Positions 8,011 to 15,729 of a stretch of 64,000 nucleotides of DNA are shown here, one piece after another. How positions within the stretch are numbered: the stretch's first letter is position 1; each line of letters starts with the position of its first letter. The position numbers and the translations under genes are program-made. Origin of the DNA: JBGTBQ01 sp041749275 (GTDB taxonomy: Bacteria; Acidobacteriota; Blastocatellia; Pyrinomonadales; Pyrinomonadaceae); assembly GCA_041749275.1 (NCBI GenBank), contig JBGTBQ010000014.1:6426-70425 (forward strand), written 5' to 3'. Under the pieces are notes generated by a model. The model was given only the letters and a program-made list of their open reading frames with translations. It ran no database searches and had not been told where the DNA came from.

Positions 8011-9996
8011 GTGGTCGAAGCATTAAAGAATTTAAAGTCCGCGCATGGGGGTTTTCAGCCTACAGCCGACAACATCTACGACAGGAATCTTGCGCCAACT
8101 CCATTTTGGAAAGAGTTGGGTGCGTCCGATCACTTCGTCCAGTTCTACGAGGCGGAAGGTTTTCTGCTCGACACGTTGGCCGGTTTTATCGGGGCGGGTT
8201 TAGATGCGGGCGAAGCATGCATCGTCGTGGCGACGAAGGAGCGGCGGGAGGGGCTTGCAACACGCTTGCGTGCTCGTGGGCTGGATGTCGCGTCCCTCGG
8301 CGCGAGTGGTCGTTACGTCTCGCTGGACGCGGCGGAGACGCTGAAGGGGTTTATGGTTGCCGGGGAGCCGGAGCCGGGGCGGTTTTCTGAACTCATAGGA
8401 AGCGTCATCGCGCGGGTAGCGGAGGGCGGGCGCCGCGTGCGTATCTTCGGGGAGATGGTCGCGCTCCTCTGGGCGGAGAGAAACTATGAAGCCGCTATTC
8501 GGCTGGAAGAACTCTGGAACGACTTGCACGCGACTCACTCCTATCAACTCTTCTGCGCTTATCCTTTGAGCGGCTTCAGCGACGAAGCCCACGCCGAGCC
8601 GCTCCGCCGCGTGTGCGCCGGCCACTCCTACATCATCCCCGCCGAAAGCTACACCGCGCTGGCCGAGCCGGACGCGCGCCTCCGGGCCGTCATCGAGTTG
8701 CAACAGAAGGCAGAGACGCTCCAGTCCGAGATCGCGGTTCGTAAGGAGGCGGAGGTGCGGCTCCGGGTCGCGCTGGAAGAACGCGAGCGACTGCTCGTCC
8801 GTGAGCAGATAGCGCGGGCCGAAGCCGAAGGCGCCAACCGGCTGAAGGACGAATTCCTCGCCACGGTCTCGCACGAGTTGCGGACGCCGCTCACCGCGAT
8901 CATCGGGTGGGCACACATGCTTCGTCAGAAGGGGCTTGACGAAGCGACTACCGCCCACGGGTTGGAAACCATCGAACGAAACGCGCATTCGCAGGCCCAA
9001 CTGATTGAGGACATCCTCGACGTGTCGCGAGTCATCACGGGCAAGCTGCACCTCAAAATCGGGACGGTTGATGTGGCGTCGGTCATCAACGCGGCCATTG
9101 ACTCCGTGCAGTTAGCGGCTGACACGAAGGGCATCAAGTTGGAGGTCACGCTCGACCCTTCGTCCCGGCACGTTACGGGCGATGCCAGCCGCTTGCAGCA
9201 GGTCGTCTGGAACCTGCTCGCTAACGCCATCAAGTTCACCCCCGCCGGCGGGCGCGTCGAGGTGCGGATGGCGCGCGCTGACGCCGACCTGCAAATCAGC
9301 GTCCGCGACACGGGCTGCGGTATCAGCCCGGATTTCCTCCCCTTCATCTTCGACCGCTTTCGTCAGGGCGACGGCTCTACCACCCGCAACTACGGCGGGC
9401 TAGGGCTGGGGCTGGCTATCGTGCGTCATCTGGTCGAGCTTCACGGCGGCTCGGTGCACGCCCGCAGCGCGGGTGAAGAGTGCGGAGCGATGTTTACAAT
9501 CAAGCTCCCGCTCGCCTCCGTACACGAACAGGGGATTGCTAGGCAGAGAGAGACCGAGAGCGATTCGCCGAGCGAAGTTGATAACTTAAACGACAAGCCC
9601 CACGCCGCGCTCGAAGGCGTCAAGGTGCTGCTGGTTGATGACGAACAAGACACCCTTCAGATGCTCAACCTGCTGCTGACCAAATCCGGGGCCGTGATTC
9701 AGACTGCAAGTTCCGTCTCGGGTGCGCTCGAAGTGCTCCGGTGGTTCAAGCCGGACGTGTTGGTATCCGATCTGGCGATGCAAGGTGAAGACGGCTATTC
9801 GCTCATCAGCAAACTGAGGGGGATTGAGGCCGGAACTGGTAAACAGACGCCGGCAGTCGCTCTGACCGGCTACGTTAGGGTGCAGGATCGCGCGCGTGCA
9901 TTGTCCGCGGGCTTCAACATGTTCGTCCAAAAGCCGGTCGAGCCGAACGAGTTAATCACCGTCATCCTGAACCTTACCGAATTGGGTCGGGGATGA
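8011..9996 (+). CDS. MEDS-domain hybrid sensor histidine kinase with C-terminal receiver
   Basis: 661 residues from the GTG at 8011 (AAGGAG six bases upstream). An in-frame ATG at 7876 also has a Shine-Dalgarno (GAGGGA) and cannot be excluded, but its 45 extra residues show near-random third-position GC. Domains in order: a MEDS sensory domain from about residue 40 (DHFVQFYEAEGFLLDTL...), a coiled-coil linker (about 220-275), HisKA with VSHELRTPL (phospho-acceptor H288), an HATPase with NLLANAIKFTP, DTGCGI and GGLGLGLAIV, and a REC domain whose phospho-acceptor is D587 in VSDLAM, followed by ALTGY and KPVE. There is no transmembrane segment, so it is cytoplasmic. MEDS domains are linked to sensing of small molecules such as C1 compounds; the ligand here is unknown. 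No partner regulator lies next to it. Confidence 0.93.
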   Translation: MVEALKNLKSAHGGFQPTADNIYDRNLAPTPFWKELGASDHFVQFYEAEGFLLDTLAGFIGAGLDAGEACIVVATKERREGLATRLRARGLDVASLGASGRYVSLDAAETLKGFMVAGEPEPGRFSELIGSVIARVAEGGRRVRIFGEMVALLWAERNYEAAIRLEELWNDLHATHSYQLFCAYPLSGFSDEAHAEPLRRVCAGHSYIIPAESYTALAEPDARLRAVIELQQKAETLQSEIAVRKEAEVRLRVALEERERLLVREQIARAEAEGANRLKDEFLATVSHELRTPLTAIIGWAHMLRQKGLDEATTAHGLETIERNAHSQAQLIEDILDVSRVITGKLHLKIGTVDVASVINAAIDSVQLAADTKGIKLEVTLDPSSRHVTGDASRLQQVVWNLLANAIKFTPAGGRVEVRMARADADLQISVRDTGCGISPDFLPFIFDRFRQGDGSTTRNYGGLGLGLAIVRHLVELHGGSVHARSAGEECGAMFTIKLPLASVHEQGIARQRETESDSPSEVDNLNDKPHAALEGVKVLLVDDEQDTLQMLNLLLTKSGAVIQTASSVSGALEVLRWFKPDVLVSDLAMQGEDGYSLISKLRGIEAGTGKQTPAVALTGYVRVQDRARALSAGFNMFVQKPVEPNELITVILNLTELGRG

Positions 9997-10027
9997 CATG
10001 CACAAACATTGACCGAGAGAGTCCAGC

Positions 10028-10074
10028 GGACAGCACAAAGCCCCGGATAATTTATCCGGGGCTTTGTGCTGTCC
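10028..10074. terminator. Bidirectional terminator between convergent genes
   Basis: A perfect 23-base inverted repeat with a single central base (left arm from GGACAGCACAAAG, right arm ending CTTTGTGCTGTCC) lies between the histidine kinase and mlaD, which converge here. The AAAG/CTTT steps inside the stem give a short T-run on either strand. Confidence 0.8.
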
Positions 10075-10099
10075 GTCGGAAAAACGAATTTCCCTCACC

Positions 10100-11242
10100 T
10101 TAAAACAGCTCGAACTTTATCGTCAGATATTTCTTCGGGTTCTGCCGGAAGTCATAGATCAGCTTCACGCTTTCCGCGGAGAGTTGGTTGACGTTCGAGT
10201 AAAGCTGCTCGTCAGTGAGAAGCTTGCCGGCGGTGCCCTCGCCGCGCTGGACGCCGGCCACGACGCTGTCTATGCGTTCAGCGGCGGTGTTGAATCGTGC
10301 GATGGCGGCGCGGGCGTCGTTGTAGATGGCCTCATCGGTGAGGAGCTTGCCGGCGGTGCCGCGACCCGCGCGGAGGTCTGTGACGATGACGTTGATCTCG
10401 TCCACGGAGCGGTTGAAGCGGGCGATGGTGGCGCGCGCCTCGTTGTAGATGGCCTCATCGGTGAGGAGCTTGCCGGCGGTGCCGCGACCCGCGCGCAGGT
10501 CGGAGGAGATTTGCTGTAAGGAGAGGCCGACGGCGTTGAGGTTGTTATAGAGCGCGGGGTCGTTGATGAAGCGGCCCGCCGATCCTTGCCCGGAGCGAAT
10601 CAGGCGGATCACGTCGTTGGTGTCGCGGATGGTCGTGTTGAGGTTATTGTAAAACGCCTCATCGTTGACGAAGCGCCCGAACGTGCCCTCTCCCTCATTG
10701 ACCTTCTTGGCGATGTCGGTGAACTGCACGGAGAGCTTGTTGAGCTGTTGCATCAGGTCGTTGCCGGATGCCGTGAGTGCGTCGAGATCGCCCTTCGCCT
10801 CGCCGGGCAGGAGCAGGTCGCCGTCCTTGACGGGATTCCCGACCGCCGTGCCGGGGGTGAGGTTAATCATCTTGTCGGTGCCGAGCAGGGACGGCGAGCC
10901 GAGACGCGCGGTCGAGTCGTCGCGGATGATGTCGGTCGCCGGCCTGCCGTCAATCTCGCTATCAATGGAAAAGAGCGCTTCAACCTTCTCGTTGGGTTTC
11001 TCCGACGGGCCAAGCAGGTTTACGTCCTCGACCTTGCCGATGCGGACGCCCGCGAGCCGTACCTCCGAGCCGCGTCTGAGTCCGTCCGCGTTGGCGAAAC
11101 GCGCGCGCAGTTTGACCTTCTTCGTGAAGGGCGAGATGTCGCCCGACGCATTCAGAATCATGAAGATCAATACGCCGATGGAGATGACGACGAGCAGGCC
11201 GACGCGCAACTCCCGTAACCCGGTGCTTTTCTTCGGAGGCAT
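10100..11242 (-). CDS. mlaD: MlaD-family (MCE) lipid-transport substrate-binding protein with C-terminal repeats
   Basis: 380 residues. One N-terminal transmembrane helix (VGLLVVISIGVLIFMIL, residues 14-30) anchors a periplasmic MCE domain (about 40-130, with GLRRGSEVRLAGVRIGKV). The C-terminal half carries five copies of a G(E/Q/R)GTAGKLLTDEAIYN motif starting at residues 184, 218, 252, 293 and 334. The spacing is 34, 34, 41 and 41 residues, so it changes by exactly seven, as expected for an extended helical bundle or tube. It probably works with the MlaF ATPase and MlaE permease encoded just upstream to move phospholipids across the periplasm. A heptamer repeat array separates it from mlaF, and no clear Shine-Dalgarno is seen. 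Confidence 0.93.
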   Translation of the reverse strand: MPPKKSTGLRELRVGLLVVISIGVLIFMILNASGDISPFTKKVKLRARFANADGLRRGSEVRLAGVRIGKVEDVNLLGPSEKPNEKVEALFSIDSEIDGRPATDIIRDDSTARLGSPSLLGTDKMINLTPGTAVGNPVKDGDLLLPGEAKGDLDALTASGNDLMQQLNKLSVQFTDIAKKVNEGEGTFGRFVNDEAFYNNLNTTIRDTNDVIRLIRSGQGSAGRFINDPALYNNLNAVGLSLQQISSDLRAGRGTAGKLLTDEAIYNEARATIARFNRSVDEINVIVTDLRAGRGTAGKLLTDEAIYNDARAAIARFNTAAERIDSVVAGVQRGEGTAGKLLTDEQLYSNVNQLSAESVKLIYDFRQNPKKYLTIKFELF

Positions 11243-11251
11243 AGTTTTAAG

Positions 11252-11332
11252 GGATGAAGGATGAAGGATGAAGGATGAAAGGAAATTCTTCCACCCGCTT
11301 TTATTTCATCCCTCATCCCTCATCCTTCATCC
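11252..11332. repeat. Inverted heptamer array (GGATGAA)4 ... (TTCATCC)4
   Basis: Four perfect GGATGAA copies (11252-11279) face four TTCATCC/CTCATCC copies (11305-11332) around a 25-base centre. The array fills the mlaF-mlaD gap and reaches within five bases of the mlaF stop codon. Transcribed as part of the operon it would fold into a long hairpin, which could attenuate or stabilise the message. Confidence 0.85.
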
Positions 11333-11337
11333 TTTCC

Positions 11338-12249
11338 TTAGTGTCCGCGAATGAACCGCTGGATGTATGGGTCCTCGGTTTTGTGGAGCGATTCATCAGA
11401 GCCTTCAAAGATGATGTTGCCGTTGCGAAGCATCAAGACTTTGGTGTTAATCAAACACAAGCGCTCGCCCTCTTTCTCGAAGATCACCTCGCCCGCTTCG
11501 TTGACGACCGCATACTCCTGCGTCAGATACGCGACGTTGTTCATCTCGTGCGTGACAAACATCGAGGAGACATCTTCGAGGTCGCGCAGCTTGATCGCCA
11601 ACTCGCAGATGGTGCGCGCCGTCGGCGGGTCGAGTCCGGCGGTCGGCTCGTCGAACATGACGATCTGCGGGCCGCCGACCAACGCGCGCGCGATGCCGAC
11701 GCGGCGGCGCATGCCGCCCGACAACTCGTTCGGCATCTTGTCAATCGCGTCTTCGAGGTTGACGAAGCGGAGCATCCGACGCACTTCCTGCTCGACCTCT
11801 TCTTCCGGGACGCCCTGCTCGTGCAGGCGATAGGCGACGTTGTCATAGACCGACAGCGAGTCGAAGAGCGCGCCCTCCTGAAAGATCATGCCGATCTTTT
11901 TGCGGACGCGCATCATCTCGGCTTCGGTGAAGTCCGTGATGTCCTCGCCATCAACGAAGATGCGACCCGAATCGGGCTTCAGGAGTCCGAGGATGAGCTT
12001 GATGGTCGTGGACTTGCCGCCGCCGGACCCGCCGAGAATGATCTTCGACTCGCCCTTCCGAACTTTGAAACTGAGGCCGTCGAGAATCTTGCGGTCGTCG
12101 AACGAGAGATGCACGTCGCGGAACTCGATGGCGGGGACGATCCGCTCGCGGTCGTCCACCTCGGCAAAGGTGGACTCCGCCGCGTCCTCGCTCACGCCGC
12201 CGACCATGCCGGGGTCCGTGCGATGAACTTCTACATCAGTGGAAGCCAT
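11338..12249 (-). CDS. mlaF: ABC transporter ATP-binding protein, MlaF type
   Basis: 303 residues. Cytoplasmic ATPase of the phospholipid ABC transporter. Walker A is [10 protein letters not shown], the Q-loop lies around [10 protein letters not shown], the signature is [17 protein letters not shown] and Walker B is [12 protein letters not shown], followed by the switch His in FVTHEMN. ELSGGM and the [10 protein letters not shown] segment are characteristic of the MlaF/Ttg2A branch. It is about 40 residues longer than typical at its N-terminus, with an acidic lead before [11 protein letters not shown], so an internal start is possible. It lies 18 bases after mlaE in the same operon. Confidence 0.95.
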   Translation of the reverse strand: MASTDVEVHRTDPGMVGGVSEDAAESTFAEVDDRERIVPAIEFRDVHLSFDDRKILDGLSFKVRKGESKIILGGSGGGKSTTIKLILGLLKPDSGRIFVDGEDITDFTEAEMMRVRKKIGMIFQEGALFDSLSVYDNVAYRLHEQGVPEEEVEQEVRRMLRFVNLEDAIDKMPNELSGGMRRRVGIARALVGGPQIVMFDEPTAGLDPPTARTICELAIKLRDLEDVSSMFVTHEMNNVAYLTQEYAVVNEAGEVIFEKEGERLCLINTKVLMLRNGNIIFEGSDESLHKTEDPYIQRFIRGH

Positions 12250-12267
12250 AAAAATCGCCCGCGCTGT

Positions 12268-13035
12268 TTACGAAGGCAGCCCTAGAATAACCTGAAGCGC
12301 CTTCGTTATAAAGAAGTCCGCGACGATGATTAAGATCGAGGTCATCACCACGGCGGTCGTCGTCGAGCGTCCGACCCCGACCGTCCCCCCTTCGGTCTTC
12401 AAGCCCTGCCGGCAGGCCACGGCTCCGACGATCAGCGCGAAGATGGACGACTTGATAAAGCCGCCGACGATGTCGTCGGTCGTCAGCCCTTCCCAGACCG
12501 CCGCCGAGAAGGTGGCCGGGGCCATGTCGTAAAGCTGCGTCCCGACCACCCAGCCGCCGAAGATGCCGAGGGCGTCGGCGACCATTGTGAGCAGGGGGAG
12601 CGTCACAAACAGCGCGATCAGACGCGGCGCGACGAGTTTTCGCACCGGGTCAGTGCCTAGTGCGCGCATCGCGTCAATCTGTTGCGAGACGACCATCGAG
12701 CCGAGTTCGGCGGCAATGGCGGAAGCGACGCGCCCCGCCACCATCAGTCCGCTTAAGACTGGCCCCAACTCGCGCACCAGCGCCGTTGCGACGAGTCTTC
12801 CCGTCTGATCCTGCGCGCCGTAGTATTTGAGTGTCGGATAAGTTTGCAGCGCGAGGACGCCGCCCGTGAAAAAGCCCGTGAGGATGATGATGGTCAGCGA
12901 ACCGACGCCGATCACATCCATCTGGGTAATCATTTCCGGGATGTAGGCCGGGCGGCGGAAGAGCCTGCGCGCCGCCCGCGCGGTGAGCAGGGTCGTCTCC
13001 TGTACTTCAAGCAGGGCGCGCAGGAAAATGTTCAT
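12268..13035 (-). CDS. mlaE: ABC transporter permease, MlaE type
   Basis: 255 residues, the usual MlaE length. About five transmembrane helices, with the family core LVREIGPVLSG-like segment (ALVRELGPVLSGLMVAGRV), the SAIAAELGSM motif, and the EQIDAM-like VSQQIDAMRALG followed by DPVRKLVAPR. It forms the inner-membrane channel of the Mla lipid transporter with MlaF and MlaD. First gene of the mlaE-mlaF-mlaD operon. The 281 bases upstream (13036-13316) hold no gene and no tRNA, and would contain the operon promoter. Confidence 0.95.
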   Translation of the reverse strand: MNIFLRALLEVQETTLLTARAARRLFRRPAYIPEMITQMDVIGVGSLTIIILTGFFTGGVLALQTYPTLKYYGAQDQTGRLVATALVRELGPVLSGLMVAGRVASAIAAELGSMVVSQQIDAMRALGTDPVRKLVAPRLIALFVTLPLLTMVADALGIFGGWVVGTQLYDMAPATFSAAVWEGLTTDDIVGGFIKSSIFALIVGAVACRQGLKTEGGTVGVGRSTTTAVVMTSILIIVADFFITKALQVILGLPS

Positions 13036-13316
13036 GCGGACGTTCTCGGTCGGAACCCGAACTTAAAGCAGGAGATTTGCTGCCCGGCAACATCCATGCA
13101 AAAGACGCCGGCAGAGTCGGCAGCCTAGAGACGAGCGCGGTCGTCGCACGTACAAATTGAGAACATTGTCGTGAACAGCACAAACGAGCGGGCTATGATG
13201 TGCAAAAAAAGGTGGAGGCGTCAAGCAGGAAAAGCATTCATGGGTGATGAATCATACTTGACGAGCGGAAACCAGAGACCTTTCGCACCACTCATCACGC
13301 GCCAATCATCCTGCTT

Positions 13317-13961
13317 TTATGGTCTATTGAGCAAGCGGCGGCGTTCTTGCCGGGTCGGCGCGGGGCGTCGTGTATTGTCATTGCCCGTGGGAGGGGCGAG
13401 GCGTCGGTTAGGGCGATTGTTGAAGCCCTCGCCCTGTGGTCTCTGTTGGTCTCTTCTTTGAAGCTGTCGCTGAATGCGCTGTTGGGCTTGAGCCTCTCGG
13501 CGCAGGTCGCGGAAGCGTTGCAATTGCTCGGCGGTGAGGACGCGACGGACACGCAACTCAGCCTGCGTGCGGAGCCGAAAGAGAGCGGCCTGCGCCGCGG
13601 CCACCTCGCTTGCCCGCTCGCGGATCAAGTTTTCGTCAAGGTCGTCGGCGTAGATCGCCTCGTCGAGCGCGCGTCGCGCCTGATTCAAACGGCGCATAAG
13701 TGGGCGCCCCTCAAGATCGCTCTGTTGGCGGATGGCGCGCAACTGCTCAATCTGCTCCGGGGTCAGGTTCAATAGACGAAGTAGGCTGATCTCGTCGCGC
13801 GGTCCGGCGGGTGGCGCGGCGCCCTCCGGTCTCGGCGGCGCATCCTGCACGGCCTGCGCGCGGGCGGTGGAGCCGGGAGGGAAGAGTACGAGCACGGACA
13901 AGGCAAGCCCTGAAGTGAAACCCATGATTGACTTGCCGTTGAATAGTTTCATCAGACGCAT
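13317..13961 (-). CDS. Spy/CpxP-like periplasmic protein
   Basis: 214 residues from the ATG at 13961; a second ATG at 13952 has AGGA nine bases ahead and is equally possible. A signal peptide (about residues 12-36, ending STARAQA) precedes a helical domain with two LTPEQ-type motifs (NLTPEQIEQLRAIRQQ and LTAEQLQRFRDLRRE). This is the hallmark of Spy/CpxP/CnrX-like LTXXQ proteins. The tail is extremely rich in Arg, Gln, Asn and Pro. It lies 68 bases after the anti-sigma gene, so it probably belongs to that operon. By analogy with CnrX or CpxP it may sense misfolded protein or metal and feed back on the sigma/anti-sigma pair; that role is inferred from position. Confidence 0.8.
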   Translation of the reverse strand: MRLMKLFNGKSIMGFTSGLALSVLVLFPPGSTARAQAVQDAPPRPEGAAPPAGPRDEISLLRLLNLTPEQIEQLRAIRQQSDLEGRPLMRRLNQARRALDEAIYADDLDENLIRERASEVAAAQAALFRLRTQAELRVRRVLTAEQLQRFRDLRREAQAQQRIQRQLQRRDQQRPQGEGFNNRPNRRLAPPTGNDNTRRPAPTRQERRRLLNRP

Positions 13962-14029
13962 TCCTATCGAAAACTTCCTCGGTGAATCGAAAGCGCTGAG
14001 GCGCGCCTTGTGCTCGGCGCTTGCTTCGC

Positions 14030-14809
14030 TCAGTAAACGCCGCCCAATAGATCGGAGAGCCGTGGCAATTCGTCGTCGTCAGTTCGCATCACGAGGTCTT
14101 GACGCTGCGACGACGGAGGGACTGTCCGCTTGCGGCGTGGGGTGCGCGGCGACGGGGTTGAGGCCAACTCCGGTCGCGGCGACTTTTCGGATGAGTCGCT
14201 TGCTTTGATGACAGGTTGGGTTGAGTCAATCTCCGATTGCCACTGCTTGCGGGCGTCCTCAATTTCACGGTTGACGATGTTGGCGACCTCGGCTTGTGAG
14301 AATCCATTCGGCGCGGGCGCTTCCTTCACGATAACACGCTCGTTGACGCCGGTTCGGAATGCGATGCCGTTCGCGTCCCAGCGAATCTCCGTGCGCGCGA
14401 TTGTCAGCGCCGTTAACGCGCAGACCATGAGAGTCGCGGCAACCGCCCCGGCTTGGAGCCATCGCGGCGAGAGCGAGAAGAATTCGCGCATGGCGGCGAT
14501 GGCGGAACGTCCGCGCGCGGGAGTTGAGGGAGCCGCGTGAGCGAAAGGCGAGATCAGTTCATCAACATCCAGCAGCGGAGCCGCGCTCAAGGCATCCGCG
14601 CGTTGCGCGCCGACGAGTTCGCGCACCTGACCGAAGGCGGCCAGTTCGTCGCGGCAGACGGCGCACGAGTGAAGGTGCTGATGGAAGGTTGCGCTCGCTT
14701 CCGACGACGCCTCACCGTAAAGGTACGCGACGAGGTCTTCGGCGCGCTCACAGCCGCGCGCCGGCGTCTCGTGGTTCGTTACATTAGCGTCTTTCATCAT
14801 CTCGTTCAT
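14030..14809 (-). CDS. Anti-sigma factor with zinc-finger (zf-HC2) domain and one TM helix
   Basis: 259 residues. The start ATG at 14809 overlaps the sigma-factor stop as ATGA; the frame is open further upstream, but that part lies antisense-phase inside the sigma gene and is not coding. The N-terminus has the HC2 anti-sigma motif (HQHLHSCAVCRDEL, H-x3-C-x2-C) with a preceding Cys-Glu pair. A transmembrane helix (AGAVAATLMVCALTALTI) is at about residues 105-125. The periplasmic/C-terminal part is charged and Pro/Ser/Arg-rich. It should hold the adjacent ECF sigma factor inactive at the membrane until an envelope signal releases it. Confidence 0.88.
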   Translation of the reverse strand: MNEMMKDANVTNHETPARGCERAEDLVAYLYGEASSEASATFHQHLHSCAVCRDELAAFGQVRELVGAQRADALSAAPLLDVDELISPFAHAAPSTPARGRSAIAAMREFFSLSPRWLQAGAVAATLMVCALTALTIARTEIRWDANGIAFRTGVNERVIVKEAPAPNGFSQAEVANIVNREIEDARKQWQSEIDSTQPVIKASDSSEKSPRPELASTPSPRTPRRKRTVPPSSQRQDLVMRTDDDELPRLSDLLGGVY

Positions 14810-15396
14810 TGTGGGGCAACCTCCGTGCTGAACTTGCCGAGTCGCATCCGAAGTTGGTTGAGGGCCGTGTAGACGCGGCTCTTGACCGTACTCAAAGGTA
14901 TCTGGAGCGCGTCGGCAATCTCCTGAAATGTCAGCTCCTCGAACTCCTTCATCAACACTACCTGCCGCAACTCCGGCGGAAGCGACAGCACTGCCTTTCG
15001 CACCGCCGCGTTCCGCTCTCTGATCTCCGCTGAATGGGCCGGCGACGCTTTCGCGGACGTGGCGAGGAAACTCTCGCCAGTCGTTTCCAGAAGCTCTTCG
15101 ATTCCGGTCTCCGGACGCACGCGCGTGCGTCGCTGCCGCGTGATGCACTGATTGACCGCAATGCGGTGCAGCCATGACGACACTTTCGCGTCTCCGCGAA
15201 AACCCGCGAGGTTGCGGAAGGCCGCGATAAAGGTCTCCTGCGTCGCGTCGCGCGCGTCCTCCGCGCTGCCGAGCATACCGAACGTGAGCGCGAAAATCTT
15301 GCGCTCCCAACGGCGGACGATTTCGCCGAAGGCGTCAATGTCCCCGCCCAGCGCTCGTTCCACGATCTGCTCGTCGCTCGTCGCCGTTACATTCAT
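14806..15396 (-). CDS. ECF-type RNA polymerase sigma factor
   Basis: 196 residues. Region 2 includes DEQIVERALGGDIDAFGEIV, DARDATQETFIAAFRNL (binding to core and -10) and FRGDAKVSSWLHRIAVNQC. Region 4 has LPPELRQVVLMKEFEELTFQEIA and LQIPLSTVKSRVYTALNQLR (helix-turn-helix for -35). An ~35-residue linker joins the two. This is a standard group 4 sigma factor. It is co-transcribed and translationally coupled with the zf-HC2 anti-sigma factor, with a Spy-like protein downstream, which suggests an envelope-stress or metal response. The promoter is presumably autoregulated and lies between 15397 and 15599. Confidence 0.95.
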   Translation of the reverse strand: MNVTATSDEQIVERALGGDIDAFGEIVRRWERKIFALTFGMLGSAEDARDATQETFIAAFRNLAGFRGDAKVSSWLHRIAVNQCITRQRRTRVRPETGIEELLETTGESFLATSAKASPAHSAEIRERNAAVRKAVLSLPPELRQVVLMKEFEELTFQEIADALQIPLSTVKSRVYTALNQLRMRLGKFSTEVAPQ

Positions 15397-15729
15397 TCTT
15401 TGGATACAGCGTCCGAAATCGAGCGCCGGAACAGCACGCTCAATGACTTAGACGCATGAGTTCGGTTTTTAGTCTGTAAATGAATCAGACGGTTGCAGGT
15501 GACGGACACCCTCGCGGAAGCGGTCGGGCGCATAAGAATCGGTTAAAAATCCCATGATACCGCCTCTTTTATCAACAAGTTAAAGTTGCTTTAACTCTAT
15601 TGACAGTCTTGCTCGTCAGCCCGTACTATCAAGATAGCGTGCGGCCTCAAGTCGGAGGTTGCACGCGAGCTACTAAACTTCCAGACACACCTTCGGATTC
15701 TACCCCTTTCGCCACGGAAACTCTCAATA
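15397..15729. other. Divergent intergenic region
   Basis: 333 bases between the ECF sigma gene (minus) and the HD-GYP gene (plus). It holds the sigma-70-like promoter listed separately and, presumably, the sigma operon promoter. No ORF, tRNA or repeat is supported. Confidence 0.5.
15600..15629 (+). promoter_or_regulatory. Sigma-70-type promoter for the HD-GYP gene
   Basis: TTGACA (15600-15605) and TACTAT (15624-15629) separated by 18 bases, with the predicted transcript start near 15636. This leaves a ~95-base leader before the HD-GYP ATG. Confidence 0.7.

Noticed and set aside
11275..12285. 336-codon plus-strand ORF over mlaF
   Set aside because: It is the complement of an intact ABC ATPase and begins inside a heptamer repeat.
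13171..13461. Plus-strand ORF in the mlaE upstream gap
   Set aside because: It runs into the complement of the Spy-like gene, has no Shine-Dalgarno and shows no motif.
14810..15310. 5' extension of the anti-sigma ORF across the sigma gene
   Set aside because: The frame is open by chance in GC-rich DNA. The ATGA overlap at 14806-14809 is the natural start and the zinc-finger domain begins just after it.
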